Shown here: positions 47,654 through 58,783 of the stretch, piece by piece
Numbering within the stretch: the stretch's first letter is position 1
Layout: every line of letters starts with the position of its first letter
Source: Uranotaenia lowii
Lineage: Eukaryota > Arthropoda > Insecta > Diptera > Culicidae
Assembly: GCF_029784155.1 (NCBI RefSeq)
Contig: NC_073692.1
Span: 322,149,906 to 322,213,905, forward strand
Reading direction: 5' to 3'
Length of the DNA stretch: 64,000 bases
The notes under the pieces: generated by a model
What the model saw: the letters and a program-made list of their open reading frames with translations, nothing else
Told to the model about the DNA's origin: nothing
Database searches by the model: none
Translations under genes and position numbers: made by a program

Positions 47654-48163
47654 TCGGGCGAGAGGACTCGATATTTAGTTAAAGTTACCCTGCGAGAGGT
47701 CAGGATGCTGAGTTTCGATCTACATTAAAAAAAATAAATAAATAAATAATAAATCGAGCGAGAGGTCTCGATCTGCATTGTTAAAGTCGAGCGAGAGGAC
47801 TCGGTCTTTAAAAAAGTTGCCCTGCGAGAGGTCAGGAATGCGAACTAAATAAAAAAAAAATCGAGCGAGAGGTCTCGATCTGCAATTTTGAAGTCGAGCG
47901 AGAGGACTCGTTCTTTGAAAAGTTATCCTGCGAGAGGTCAGGATACTGAAATGCGAAAAAAAAAAAGAAAAATCGAGCGAGAGGTCTCGATCCGCATTAT
48001 TGAAGTCGAGCGAGAGGACTCGGTCTTTGAAAAGCTATCCTACGAGAGGTCAGGATACTAAAATGCTATTTAAACGGAAAAAATCGAGCGAGAGTTCTCG
48101 ATGTTCATCAGAAGTCGAGCGAGAGGACTCGATCTTTGAAAACATACCCTGTGAGAGGTCAGG
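47654..48163 (+). repeat. array of 14 hairpins with a common CGAGAGGW loop
   Basis: The array has a partial first unit and four complete units of about 110 bp. Each full unit has three stem-loops: type A, stem ATCGAG/CTCGAT with loop CGAGAGGT (47753, 47860, 47972, 48083); type B, stem CGAG/CTCG with loop CGAGAGGA (47788, 47895, 48007, 48115); type C, stem CCTG/CAGG, extended to ATCCTG/CAGGAT in places, with loop CGAGAGGT (47821, 47925, 48037, 48148). The first unit adds a B-like and a C copy (47654, 47689). A-rich spacers separate units. The same loop on unlike but complementary stems indicates selection on RNA or single-strand structure. Position after the primer site suggests a leader role. 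Confidence 0.85.
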
Positions 48164-48192
48164 ATACTGCACTGCAATCTATATTTAAAAAA

Positions 48193-51100
48193 AAAGGCTA
48201 TTCTGCGGAAGTGCTGGAGTAATGTACTATGATCTAATTCCGGTCGAGCAAGGGTCTAGTTTTTACCGAAGGAATCAATGAAGATGATCGATGGGTGATT
48301 GACAGAAGTATGGATGTGTCTGGATATGTTGCTAGAAATTCACACCTTCATAAATTGATTTCAACTAGTTCAGTCTATCCACCAAAAAAAAAAAAAAAAA
48401 TTGGAAATTAAACAGATATCTGATTTAGAGTATTTTGTTTTCTTAAAATAAATGTTTGAACCTGAAACATAATCTTAATCATAGTTTGAAACAGGAGTTC
48501 AATATTGAAGATTGTACGGTTGATGTTAGTGTATTTATATGATTGTAGAGTCGGAAATGGAATCGATTCTTGTTGTGATATTGGAAACCTTGGTCTAAGT
48601 ATGGAGAGGCAACTGTCTATCCAGTTTTCTTTTAAAAACAAAAGTTACTCTTGAGTCAGCAATCTAAATCTGAACTCAAGTTTTTTTTTTATCTAGAATT
48701 TAAGGTAAAAGAAAGAAAAATAATAAAAATCTATTATTCATTATTTTCTTGAATTCTTCAAGGATGTGAACACATTGAACTGCAAACCAAGGTAAGGGTC
48801 GTTTTCAAATCTGTATAGGGTGGAAAGGTATAAATGTGCATTTCCTTGAATCATAGTCTGGATCCAGAGTTTTCGTAATCTGAACTAGAGATTTGGTTCT
48901 GAATACAAGGTTGGAATCCGAGAGTCTTCCTATATCTCAAATCGAACATGGAAGTTCGATAGCAAAGTTGGCAATTCATGAGAGATCTGGGTTACCTTTG
49001 GTGAGTGAGAAAATAACAAGGACAGATGTGCAATTCATAAGATTCATATGAATTGAAATTGATTGATTTGAATAGTTGAAACTTCGATCACCAATCCTTG
49101 ATAAAACAGTTTTGATATGAACAAAAAGCAAAAAAAAAAAAACTGCTGGTAAAGTTTCGGAGTCTTGCTGTTAAATACCATTTATAATCCATGAACTTTA
49201 AAAAAAAAGATGCTTTCTGCTTGTATTACTTGTAGAATTTAAGAATTTATACTTGGGAAATTCCAAAGCAATGAGATTTGTGATTTTTTCGCTTGACCTT
49301 GCATGAGAAAGTAAAACGGCTTATGCGATATAATTACTTACATAGTGTGTTTGACAACTTATATTGACTTAAAAATGATTGATTGTAATCAAGTATGCCT
49401 TTTAAGGAGGATGTATTAGATTTAGACAAGGAATAAGACTTAACTTAAATATATTAAAATTTACACCACGATAAATCAACATTACTGACAAAGGTTCATG
49501 ATAAGTATACAATGTGCGATTACTCTGAAATTTGATTTTTAAGTCTTGAAACTGAAATTCGAAGCAATAGTCGGTTGTAATAGCTAAATCCTGATCGCTT
49601 ATAAGATATCTAAATAAAAGTTCTTGCTTAAAAAAAAAAAACACCTTATAAGTTACATATGACATACATTGTTCAATTTTCTGGTATGAATCTGGGTTTG
49701 AGTACAGGTGTCTTAAATATGAATTTGTACTATGAGTCTCATATTAAACTGAACTTTCATTATGATTCTAAAGCGAAATTAAGATCAGTGATAAATAAGT
49801 CTTTTAAATTCGATTTAGAGATGCAGAGAAGTAAAACTTACTTTCGGATAGCATTCTGAAACTAAGATTTCTAAGCTGGATTTGAAGTTTAATTTTGTAT
49901 TCTGAGTACAAGTCTGAATTTAAAAAAACCCTACTAAATAGGTATAATTGTAACTTAAGTTATGCAAGACAAATAAGAAAGCGGTAGAGACGACCTTGTT
50001 GTTGGAAGTTTGGATGTAGAGAATCATCTTTAATATATTTTACGAGGTTTAGTTTTGATTTTGTGCTCACCCTGATCAAGGTAGTGTAATGACTAATATG
50101 GTAAACAGGCTCATGATTCTGATGTGTACTAAAGCAAGACTTATCTATCTATCCTTACATTTATTTTAGTACTGTCAGCGAAAGTCTTGTACAATGCTAT
50201 TTTTCAAAAAACCTATAGATGCGATATAACAAAAACTTAAGGAATCATGAAGCAATAGCACACGTAATTTGTTTGTTTTCCTAAAATAACCTTTTTCATC
50301 GCTTTTTCTGCAACGAGAGAGTGAAACAGCCAGCTTAAGTGATAAAATAATTTACAGAAAATGTTTGTCAACTAAAACTTCTCATAAAATTATTGGTTTA
50401 GTACACACTACGAAAAAAAAGTGTTTCACGAGCGAATGCCTTTAGGCGAAAGCATGATGTTTTGTGTTATGATAAATGAGATGCAACAAAGCATCAGTAC
50501 AGTATTATTTTATCCTATTCCAAGAATTTCGCTTATTTAAGGGTGTTGTAGAACGAAGTCCTTTGTTTTAAAACAGTTTTTTAGTGGTTGAGCGAGCTGT
50601 ACTTGTGGTTCCAGGTGGATCACGTTGGATGCATTCACTGCAATTGCAAGGTTGTGCATTGGCTTGCTAGATAAAAAGGGGACTGATCCTCGTAAATCGT
50701 GTCTGGAAGGAAGTGTTATTTGTCGCTGATACTTTTGTGGTAGTTATTTGGTGCTGCCTCAGTGAAAGGGTTCGAATTTTGCACCAAACCTAAAAAAAAA
50801 GTAGGAATAGCGAACAATTAAAAATAAAACTAACCTGTCCAAAGGGATGAATCATCCTGGATAAAAGAATAACAACGACTAACCTGTGACGAAAACATTG
50901 TCAATGTTTCTAAGGCTTATTGCTTATTGAAGAGCTAGTGGTCCTTTCGGTAAGGTGTTTCCAATGCAGGTTTAGAATCGTTTCGGAACAGTTTCGGTTT
51001 GCAGCTGCAATCGATTTTGTTTTTGATTGAAAAACAAAAACAACCAATGATTCCTTGTTTACAATAAATACACACTTAAGATAGAAACATAAATTTGGGT

Positions 51101-51672
51101 GTTATGTGTTACAAGTGGAAGTGATAACGTCAGTGAAAATTTGAGATTTCGACAAATAAAACCGTACTACATATTTACGTAACCTAGTGATATGAAAAAT
51201 AAATAAGAAACCAGCGCATGACATCATTTCGCTTGTAAAAGTGTTGCTAGTCGAACCGGTGCGAAAGTTCTTTTAAATGGAACAAACACGATAGTCTTCG
51301 GCATTGAAAATTAATAATAATAATAATAATAATTATGATTTTTAGAAAGTGCTTTTCGATTATTTTTGTATTCATGTGAGAAGGGTAAGGTAATACAATT
51401 CAAGCTTTCAGCTGCCCTGAGACAAATTATTATTACTAATTTTTATTAAAGACCTTTTATTGTCATTCGGGTCAAGTCCGGAGACAAATGATTTAATCAA
51501 ATATTTTTCATGGTTGTTGAATCTTCAAAATCTGGTTGTTAGATCGAGATTATAATTTACTAATGTTTTTCTGATGCAGAGTTTTAATGAAAGTGTTAGC
51601 TCCTTAAGCTGAAAATCGATATTGGTATTGGTTCATATTTTATTGAATATCAGAATTTACTGATTTACTGTA
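48193..51672 (+). other. interior of the non-coding LTR element
   Basis: AT-rich, without a frame over 90 codons that looks like protein. Words such as CTGAATT and GAAATTTGAATC recur loosely. No motif was recognised. Confidence 0.6.
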
Positions 51673-51686
51673 CAGAAAGGGGGTAA

Positions 51687-52035
51687 TGTAGGAAATGATA
51701 GTGCATAATAATACAAATTAGAATAACACAGATATAAGTCATAACAAGAATATAAACGCGTTCTTCTTCGTTACACATAATTCACATATCTTAATTAAAA
51801 TTGCTGTTCATCACCAACTTAGACGAAAGTAATCACTCAAACATTACTAAATCAGTGGTAGAGTGTAACATCGGCTGAAGAGAAAAAGAGAGCGCGAGAG
51901 GTTTCGTTCTTCATACGATTGAGAAAAACCGAAGATTCATTCGTATAACTAACGTTGTAAATAAATGTCGCGTTTTGCTCAGTTGAAAATATAAATGGTG
52001 TTTTTAAAGTGAAAATTTATACCAGGGTCACTACA
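51687..52035 (+). repeat. 3-prime LTR of the non-coding element
   Basis: The same 349 bp as 47048-47396 with one difference seen, followed by the target duplicate GCCAC. Confidence 0.9.
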
Positions 52036-52040
52036 GCCAC

Positions 52041-52263
52041 CAATGGAGATATCCGATTTCTATATGACATTTCTCGCCGCCTTAGTGGTGCAAGGACTAA
52101 TACTAGAATGCCGTTAAAAGAACGATCAGCTCAAACGATGGACTGAGCACTTCGAACAACTCATCCGAGTCACGAATTGCGATGCCCAACAAAACCCACA
52201 GCTCGAAGCGCCAAAAGTTAGTCGCATTAATGGCGTCAACTCGGAAGCGCCCTTTCTGGCTGA
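52041..52263 (+). pseudogene. RTE-like LINE fragment, start of RT region
   Basis: Continues the LINE split by the LTR element. Read with shifts it gives GDIRFLYDI-like, RLSGARTNTRMPLKE, then LKRWTEHFEQLI and NCDAQQNP, ending LADIK at the border with the DD37E element. The rest of the RT is missing beyond that element. Confidence 0.7.
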
Positions 52264-53482
52264 TATAAAGTATGGATCATCTTAAATCTGGACGCATTAA
52301 AAAGGGTCTATCTCGGAGCTATGTAAACAAAATAGAAATGTTTTGACCTCAGAATGTAAGTCATTTATTACACTTTAAAGGGAAAATAACAAACAAATTA
52401 TCAAAACTTTTCATCATAGTTTAGACACCCTGTTGCTGACCTCAACGGCCATTTTGTTCCACCATCACTTCATCTCTGTTGCATCCCGAGTCGTCCTACC
52501 ATTCTTCTTCATTTTCTGCTTGACAATTGCCCAACATTTCTCGATAGGGCGGAATTGAGGGCAGTTGGGTGGGTTGCAGTCCTTTTCGACAAAATCCATC
52601 CCGTTGTCCCGACACCACTGTAGTACCTCTTTGTTGTAGTGGCAGCTTGCCAAATCTGGCTAAAACTTTACTGGTCCTTTGTGAGATCTAATGTATGAAA
52701 AAAAAATACGTTTTTAAGGCACTCCTCCTTGTACATTTCAGAGTGCATGGTCTTGTTTGTCACAAAAGCCGGGGTTTTTCGTCCGCAGCTGCAAATACCT
52801 TGCTAGATCAAACACTTTCTTGCACACTTATTGGCAAAAACGAATTTGAACTTGCCGGGAACATCACTCCGACCAGCGGCTTTATAAAATTTTTGGCCTG
52901 AAAGCTGCCCAAAATCCATCTTCACGTACGTTTCGTCATCCATGAGAATGCATCCGTTGTACTTCGTTAGAACCTTGTTGTATAACTTCCGGATACGTTC
53001 TTTGGCTACTACATTCTGCTTCTATGTCCTGTCTTATTGCCCGATAAGTTTATATTCCTTCGCGCAGACGAATTCTTCTGACGGTTCACCGATTTATGAA
53101 TTTCTGGACGATGCCCTGGGTTTACCTTGATCGTTCTCAACACCTTCAAATGCAGTTTCCGATCCTTAGATCCACTATGAAGCATGGTAAAAACCTGCTG
53201 ATCGATAGTATGCATTTCAGGGAAAAGTTTGAAAACGATGCATCCGGTCGATTTGACAATTTTCAACGATTTCGCGATTTTTGAACCTGACCATGTTGGA
53301 TTTTTGACGTGGGTGTCCAAAATTAATTTTCGTTTCGTTTCGTTTCGTTTCCATCCCATTTCAGCCCTAATAGAGAAAACATTCCAAAACAAAGTACTGT
53401 CAAAATATTCCAGACCCGACCACTAGGAGCGCTGTTGTATAATATAAAGTGCGTCCAGATTTAAGATGAACTATGCTTTATA
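52264..53482 (-). mobile_element. Tc1/mariner DD37E element (52266-53480)
   Basis: Inverted ends of about 35 bp, both containing TCATCTTAAATCTGGACGCA, are bounded by TA at 52264-52265 and 53481-53482. The element is about 1.2 kb and encodes a transposase on the minus strand. DD37E (ITmD37E) elements were described from mosquitoes, so this supports the host assignment. Confidence 0.88.
52465..53392 (-). pseudogene. DD37E transposase, broken
   Basis: Three regions can be read. The N-terminal DNA-binding part runs from 53392 to about 53009 and contains LILDTHVKNPTWSGSKIAKS. The first catalytic motif CILMDDETYVKMDF lies near 52940-52980. The C-terminal part contains PDLASCHY and CPQFRPIEKCW, with 37 residues between the D of PDLA and the E of PIEK, which defines DD37E. 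A stop directly precedes PDLA, where Trp is usual, and frames change between the blocks, so this copy cannot make transposase. Confidence 0.85.
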
Positions 53483-54229
53483 GTAAAATGTAATTGTTAT
53501 TCCAAATTTATAATAAAAAAATTTGTAAAGATTTGAAGTAGGATGCAATTCCGCTGGAAGTGAACCCATTTTCTCACATGTTTGTTAACACTTATTTTTT
53601 AACACCTTTCCGCAGAGTTCGCGGTTGCTCTTCGTCGGAATCGGTCGTACATTTTCTTCTCTCTCGCTGTCGTGTTTCGCGAAGTGTTTTGCCTCGTTAA
53701 AAACGTTTGCATGTTCGATTTTGTGAAATAGGGTATCAATTCATGCTAAAGCAGGGTTACGGCTTTTCTGTGATGTTAAATTATTCAACAATTGATTGGA
53801 AGAAGGGACGCTTCGAAAAGTCCCGGGAATCAGCCTTATTTTATTCAGTTGCCGTTCGTTGGAAAAAAAATGTTATCGGTATGGATATTGGCGCTAGTCG
53901 CGTAGTGGCTATGTGTGAATTTAGGCTTGGTGTCAAGCGTGTCAAGGTAGATAGGTGGAAGGAGAATTGAGAGGTATCACGCACACTTGTGCGGCGTCGG
54001 TCGGTCGGTCGGAAAGGAAGAAAACGTTGTTTCCCGTTATCGTCTTGGGCGTATGCGCGTATGGCTGGTTGAGCGCTTTAATGAAGATGGGAGAGAGGCC
54101 ATGTAGCCAAACTCAGCTATGATAGGTGTGCATTTGAATGTTCATCAGAATTTCCGTAGAGAAGTGACTGGTGGGTTCGTGAATTTGGGAATGGAAAGAT
54201 GAGTCGAGATTAATTTGCGCGTGAAAGTG
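53483..54229. other. spacer with a short GGTC repeat
   Basis: Mostly non-coding. GTCGGTCGGTCGGTCGG occurs near 53996-54012. CTTATTTTTTAACACCTTTCCG at 53591 recurs at about 61918 and may mark a shared repeat. No gene recognised. Confidence 0.4.
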
Positions 54230-54614
54230 CAATTCTAGAGTTTGTTTTGATTAGGTCGTATGAGCCAATGTAAACAAAATAGAGTTTTTAACGGCAAACG
54301 ATTGCTTATCGTGATCTTCATATACAAAAAAAACACGCATGATTATACATAGGAAATAAAGCAATTTAAAAAGTTTTGAAATTTCGACGTATAATTATTT
54401 TTCATAGAAATCCACTCATTTGTTCATGCAACCTTTTTCGAAATACGTCCTAAAAACTTTTCGAGTGCATTTGGCTCTTACAACGTTTTGATTTGCCGTG
54501 GAGCAAAAGGTCACTAGTGACAGCTTGTTGTTTTGGTTTTTACGACGTTGTGCAGCAAACCAAACGCTTTGCGAGTTTTCAAAAACATTGAAAGTTTTTC
54601 ATTGCAAATTTAAA

Positions 54615-57600
54615 ATGGATGGATTCAAATTGTTGTTGGGTAAGTTGTTGAAAATTAAATGATGCTTTAAGATGTAATTCAAAATCAAACTTTCCCATAC
54701 AGATGCAGCCCAAGCACTCCTTGAGCGACCAGCTGAGTCACTAGTAGATGCGAGGAATGTCCAGTCCACTGAAGTCATTCCTGGAAGACCGCTTCAAGCA
54801 CCGGTTTCTGAAGCTGTAAATATTACACTTGGGCCGAATAGGTCTTTGTTGCGTTCAAGCACAGGGGATCTACCAGGAACATCATTTGGTAACCTGTCTA
54901 GAAGTTGGCAGCTACCTCACTTGTTAAATGCAACAAGTGCTTCGATGCGGATAAATACAGGGCGTCAGCATCGGTGTTACGCCAGACTGTATTCGGGAAT
55001 GCCCGTTCTCAGTGTTTCACACGACGAAAACAGCGGTTGCGTGAAAGTTTTAGGCCTGAAACCTTCGCCCCCGAACAGACAGCCCCTGGCGGAGATATCG
55101 GTCGAAAATAAGGACGGTGAGTATTTTTCTTTTAATTTATAGTGTGTTCAAGATCTCACTCGTAGTATTTTGTTTTCAGCCAATAAAACTCAAAACTTAT
55201 CAACGCAGCCATCATTCAACCGCATTCAGGCGTCGACGCCGAAAAGAAAGCTGGAGCAAGTCATGAATCCAAATTTTTCGGTTTATTCAGCTAGCTCTTC
55301 GGCGATTCCACGTGATCCGACTAGCGTCTCTGGACCTTCACCAAAAACGGATGCAAATAAAAGTATTATTTTGTCATCCCCGCTTACAACTGGCCCAGGA
55401 TTGTCCAGTAAGGTAATTTCGGAACAGGAAGAGACCGACGAAGTTTGCTTCGATTTTTCTGATTCCGATTTGTCCTGGCGTCCCTCAGATGATGAAAATT
55501 ACGATACTTCTACCGAGGAAGACACCAACCTGATAGATGATCGTAGTCTTCAGGAATATTTTCTAAATTTCAGTGAAGTCATACTACGAAAAGCAGGTGA
55601 AAAATCCTCAGATGAAGATACAGGTAAAACTTTTACAGAAGTATTCTTGTATCTCAATTTTAATATATTTTCTTACTTTTTTTTATAGATAATGGTTTCG
55701 TGGATGATATCACGGTGATTCCAGACGTCGATCCATTGTTTGTTTCAAATGATGCAGGACTGAATTTCAACTTGTCGGGTCCATTTGCTGAGTGTAATGA
55801 AACTCTACCCGAACGAAAACGCATTGGCAACCGACGCATAACTAATCGGATTCTTCGGGAAAAAGGGTTGCAGTACACTAGAACGAACGGAACGACGTGC
55901 CCAGCAAGGAAAATCGGTCCCCCTTGCGAATGCAGGCGCCAATGTTATCTGAAATATCCTGACAGCATAAGAGAACAAATTTTAAAACATCTGCTAAGCC
56001 TTAAACGATCAGGTCAAAACCAGTTCCTGGCGGCTCACATGAAAGTCTTTGGATCGAGGCGAACTCGGGTAAGCTGATATTTTTTCATCCAAACTTGAAT
56101 GTTAATGTTAAAATGATAATGTTTTTATTTGCTCGAATTTCGACGCTTTTTTCTTTCAATGCTTTTTTCTCTTTGTCATTTTAATCGAGACTCATTCCTA
56201 ATTTTAACTCTTGAATGGTGTTGTATAGTGACTTATTCATGTCGTTTATATTATTTACAGGTCTTCAATTCAAAACGTGTGTATAGCCGAACGTATTACT
56301 AGCCAGGAATCAGAGATCGCGTGGTCGTATGCAAAAAAATGTATATGAGTACATTTGACGTCAAAGATAGGAAAACGAGATGTATTTCTTCGAAAATTGA
56401 AGGAACAGGAATGGCTACTGAAGACCAGAGAGAACGAAATGTCTCAGCTAGAAAATTAACGGAAGAACAAAAAACGTACATTGAAAAGCACATACAATCA
56501 TTCCCTCTCTATTCGAGCCATTATGCTAGAGAAAAAACAAGTAAGCTTTATCTGGCTCCTGACCTCAATGTCTCTAGGATGTATGAGCTGTATCGAAAGA
56601 AATGCGAGAATGATAGTTGGCAGCCGGCACATTACTCCACTTACTTGTCCATTTTTAAATCTATGGGGCTAGGTTTCAAGAAACCCAGTGTAGATACGTG
56701 TGGTAGATGTGACGAACTTCGATGCCTCATAAAAAACGCATCTGAGGCAGATAGGATAGCATTACAATCGAAACTAGATGAACATTTGGAAGCTGCAAAT
56801 CGCGTCTATCAATCAAAAAAGGTTGATGTTTTATCTGCAAAGTCAAATGATCCGACAGTTCGAACATTCTCTTTTGATTTACAGAAACAGCTTCCAACTC
56901 CGTACCTTACTTGTGGTCAGGCATTTTATTGTCGGCAACTTTATGTCTACAATTTAACAATATTTAATACACACATTGGAAAAAACTCTGGAACCTGTTA
57001 TTTATGGGATGAGACAATAGCAAAGCGAGGCTCAAACGAAATAGCCTCTTGTCTTATCAAAGACTTGATGGGAATGCCAACATCAGTTAGCCATGTCATT
57101 ATGTACAGCGACCGGTGTGCGGGACAAAATAAAAACAAAAACGTGGTGTTCACTTTTTGTAACTTTATTGAACGGTGTAAGAGCAATGGACGGTCGATGC
57201 GTTTGGACCACAAATTTATGGTCACGGGACACTCGCATATGCAGGTCGATACTATCCATGGCGCTATCGAACGCTGCAAAAGAAAATTAACGGTTAACAT
57301 TGAGGTACCAGAGGACTGGGCGGTCATGATAGCCTCAATCCAACGATCGACCCCACTAAATGTTGTGCAAATGAAATTGGACGATTTTAAGAATTTCAGC
57401 ATCCTTGAAACCCGGAACCAGATTCCAAAAACCGACACTTCAGGAGAAAAAATTCGATTTGCTGATATAATGATGTTTTCATACAACACCGATCACCCTC
57501 ATGCTGTAAACTTTAAATATGATATCGGTAATGATTGCTTTCGTGAAATGTTTGTTATCAGGGAATATAATACGGATAATCCAACAACGATATCAGTCCC

Positions 57601-57829
57601 GGTCATGAATACCGAGCGTATAAAATTGAGTGAAGCAAAATCTGAGGACTTAAGGAAACTGATGAAGTATGTTCAAAAGACTGAATATTATAAAGAACTT
57701 CTTCAAAAAGTTGCTCCACTGCAACGTGGTCGTAAACGAAAGCAACGTGCGGATGAGAATGAGGAACTAGAAGTCGAGAACTTTGACGATGATTTGGATC
57801 CCCTCGGTGATATCATAGAGCAACTTTGA
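54615..57829 (+). pseudogene. transposase-like gene, five exons, one in-frame TAG
   Basis: Exons 54615-54639, 54703-55116, 55180-55623, 55689-56068 and 56261-57829 join in phase (944 codons). The N-terminal 330 residues are Ser-rich then acidic. Exon 4 carries a Cys cluster (CPARKIGPPCECRRQC) and RSGQNQFLAAHM. Exon 5 has a CGRCDELRC finger, then TFSFDLQKQLPTP, IMYSDRCAGQNKN and MVTGHSHMQVDTIHGAIERC, which may supply D, D and D/E residues of an RNase H-like nuclease. I recall many uncharacterised arthropod proteins of this pattern but no name. A TAG at 56300-56302 interrupts exon 5; an alternative acceptor ending exactly there (TTACTAG) would skip it in frame. Basic KRGRKRKQR-like and acidic tail at the C-terminus. 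Confidence 0.75.
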
Positions 57830-58036
57830 ATCTCGTGAAACACCGTTTTGTTGTTAATTATTTTATTCGTTATTATATTTTTTATTCCTTTTTTAACTAA
57901 GCTTAAATAACAATAAGTTTTCGTCACATATTGAGAAAATTCTACGATCTACAAAATGACCTTTCCGACAAAAACTTTATTCAATTGGTCGTAAGTACGA
58001 GTTCACTGTTATGAACTAAACTATACTCGATTAGAG

Positions 58037-58783
58037 TACACTGTAGAGAATATTGGAGGTTTTAAAGAATATTGATTATACTATAATTCAAATGATTAAA
58101 ATTATTATATACATAAATTATAATAAAGTATAAGTAGAGAATATTGTCAATTACATAAAAAATAAATAAATAAGGCAGAATACAATAATGCGAATTGTTG
58201 TGGTATGATTGTAATTAAAGTAGTTGTATAGTTTCAAATAATAAACTTATTCCGGCTTATTTTGTATTACCGTGTTTCGAGATTCCGTTCGGAGATGGAT
58301 ATGCCTGTAGAGAATATTGGAGGTTTTAAAGAATATTGATTATACTATAATTCAAATGATTAAAATTATTATATACATAAATTATAATAAAGTATAAGTA
58401 GAGAATATTGTCAATTACATAAAAAATAAATAAATAAGGCAGAATACAATAATGCGAATTGTTGTGGTATGATTGTAATTAAAGTAGTTGTATAGTTTCA
58501 AATAATAAACTTATTCCGGCTTATTTTGTATTACCGTGTTTCGAGATTCCGTTCGGAGATGGATATGCCGATTCCAGAAAAGAGAGACTCTCTTATTCCT
58601 TCGGTTGATCGACTGGAGAAAACGAGAATCATCCCCATACTCGATGAAAAAACAATCTCATGCATTCAGTTGATAGAGAGAGCTTAAAAGGGATACATGT
58701 GTTTTATGCGTAGTTTGTGTAAAGGAAGAGACGATTTGTGTTTGAGTTCATCCGAAAAAGGATCGATCAGTCACGACATACAC
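58037..58783 (+). mobile_element. solo LTR with internal tandem duplication (58042-58778)
   Basis: The sequence begins TGTAGAGAATATTGG and ends GTCACGACA, flanked by TACAC on both sides (58037-58041 and 58779-58783). No internal region or second LTR is present, as expected after LTR-LTR recombination. Its first 264 bp are duplicated in tandem (58042-58305 and 58306-58569), with no difference seen. AATAAA words near 58240 and 58504 are candidate polyadenylation signals. Confidence 0.8.

Larger units (their letters stand above)
47043..52040 (+). mobile_element. non-coding LTR retrotransposon (LARD-like), 47048-52035
   Basis: Two 349-bp LTRs (47048-47396 and 51687-52035) start TGTAGGAAATG and end GTCACTACA. 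They differ at one base that I can see (G at 47068, A at 51707). The 5-bp target duplication GCCAC lies at 47043-47047 and 52036-52040. A primer-site-like TGGCGCAGATAGG follows the 5-prime LTR, and a purine tract (CAGAAAGGGGGTAA) precedes the 3-prime LTR. The 4.3-kb interior has no Gag or Pol and only short frames, so it must be copied with proteins of another element, as in large retrotransposon derivatives. The near-identical LTRs show that it moved recently. It carries the hairpin array at 47654-48163. Confidence 0.9.

Noticed and set aside
47881..48188. Protein-coding frame at 48000-48188
   Set aside because: It is a translation of the hairpin array with a period that happens to avoid stops for a short distance.
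47660..48192. CRISPR array suggested by regularly spaced repeats
   Set aside because: Eukaryotic context, repeats of three alternating kinds, spacers that are similar to each other, and location inside an LTR element.
54230..54270. piggyBac or Tc1 assignment for the 5.1-kb transposon
   Set aside because: No TTAA or TA duplication at the TIRs, and the protein motifs fit neither family.
56998..57489. 163-codon minus-strand frame
   Set aside because: Shadow of exon 5 of the transposase-like gene.
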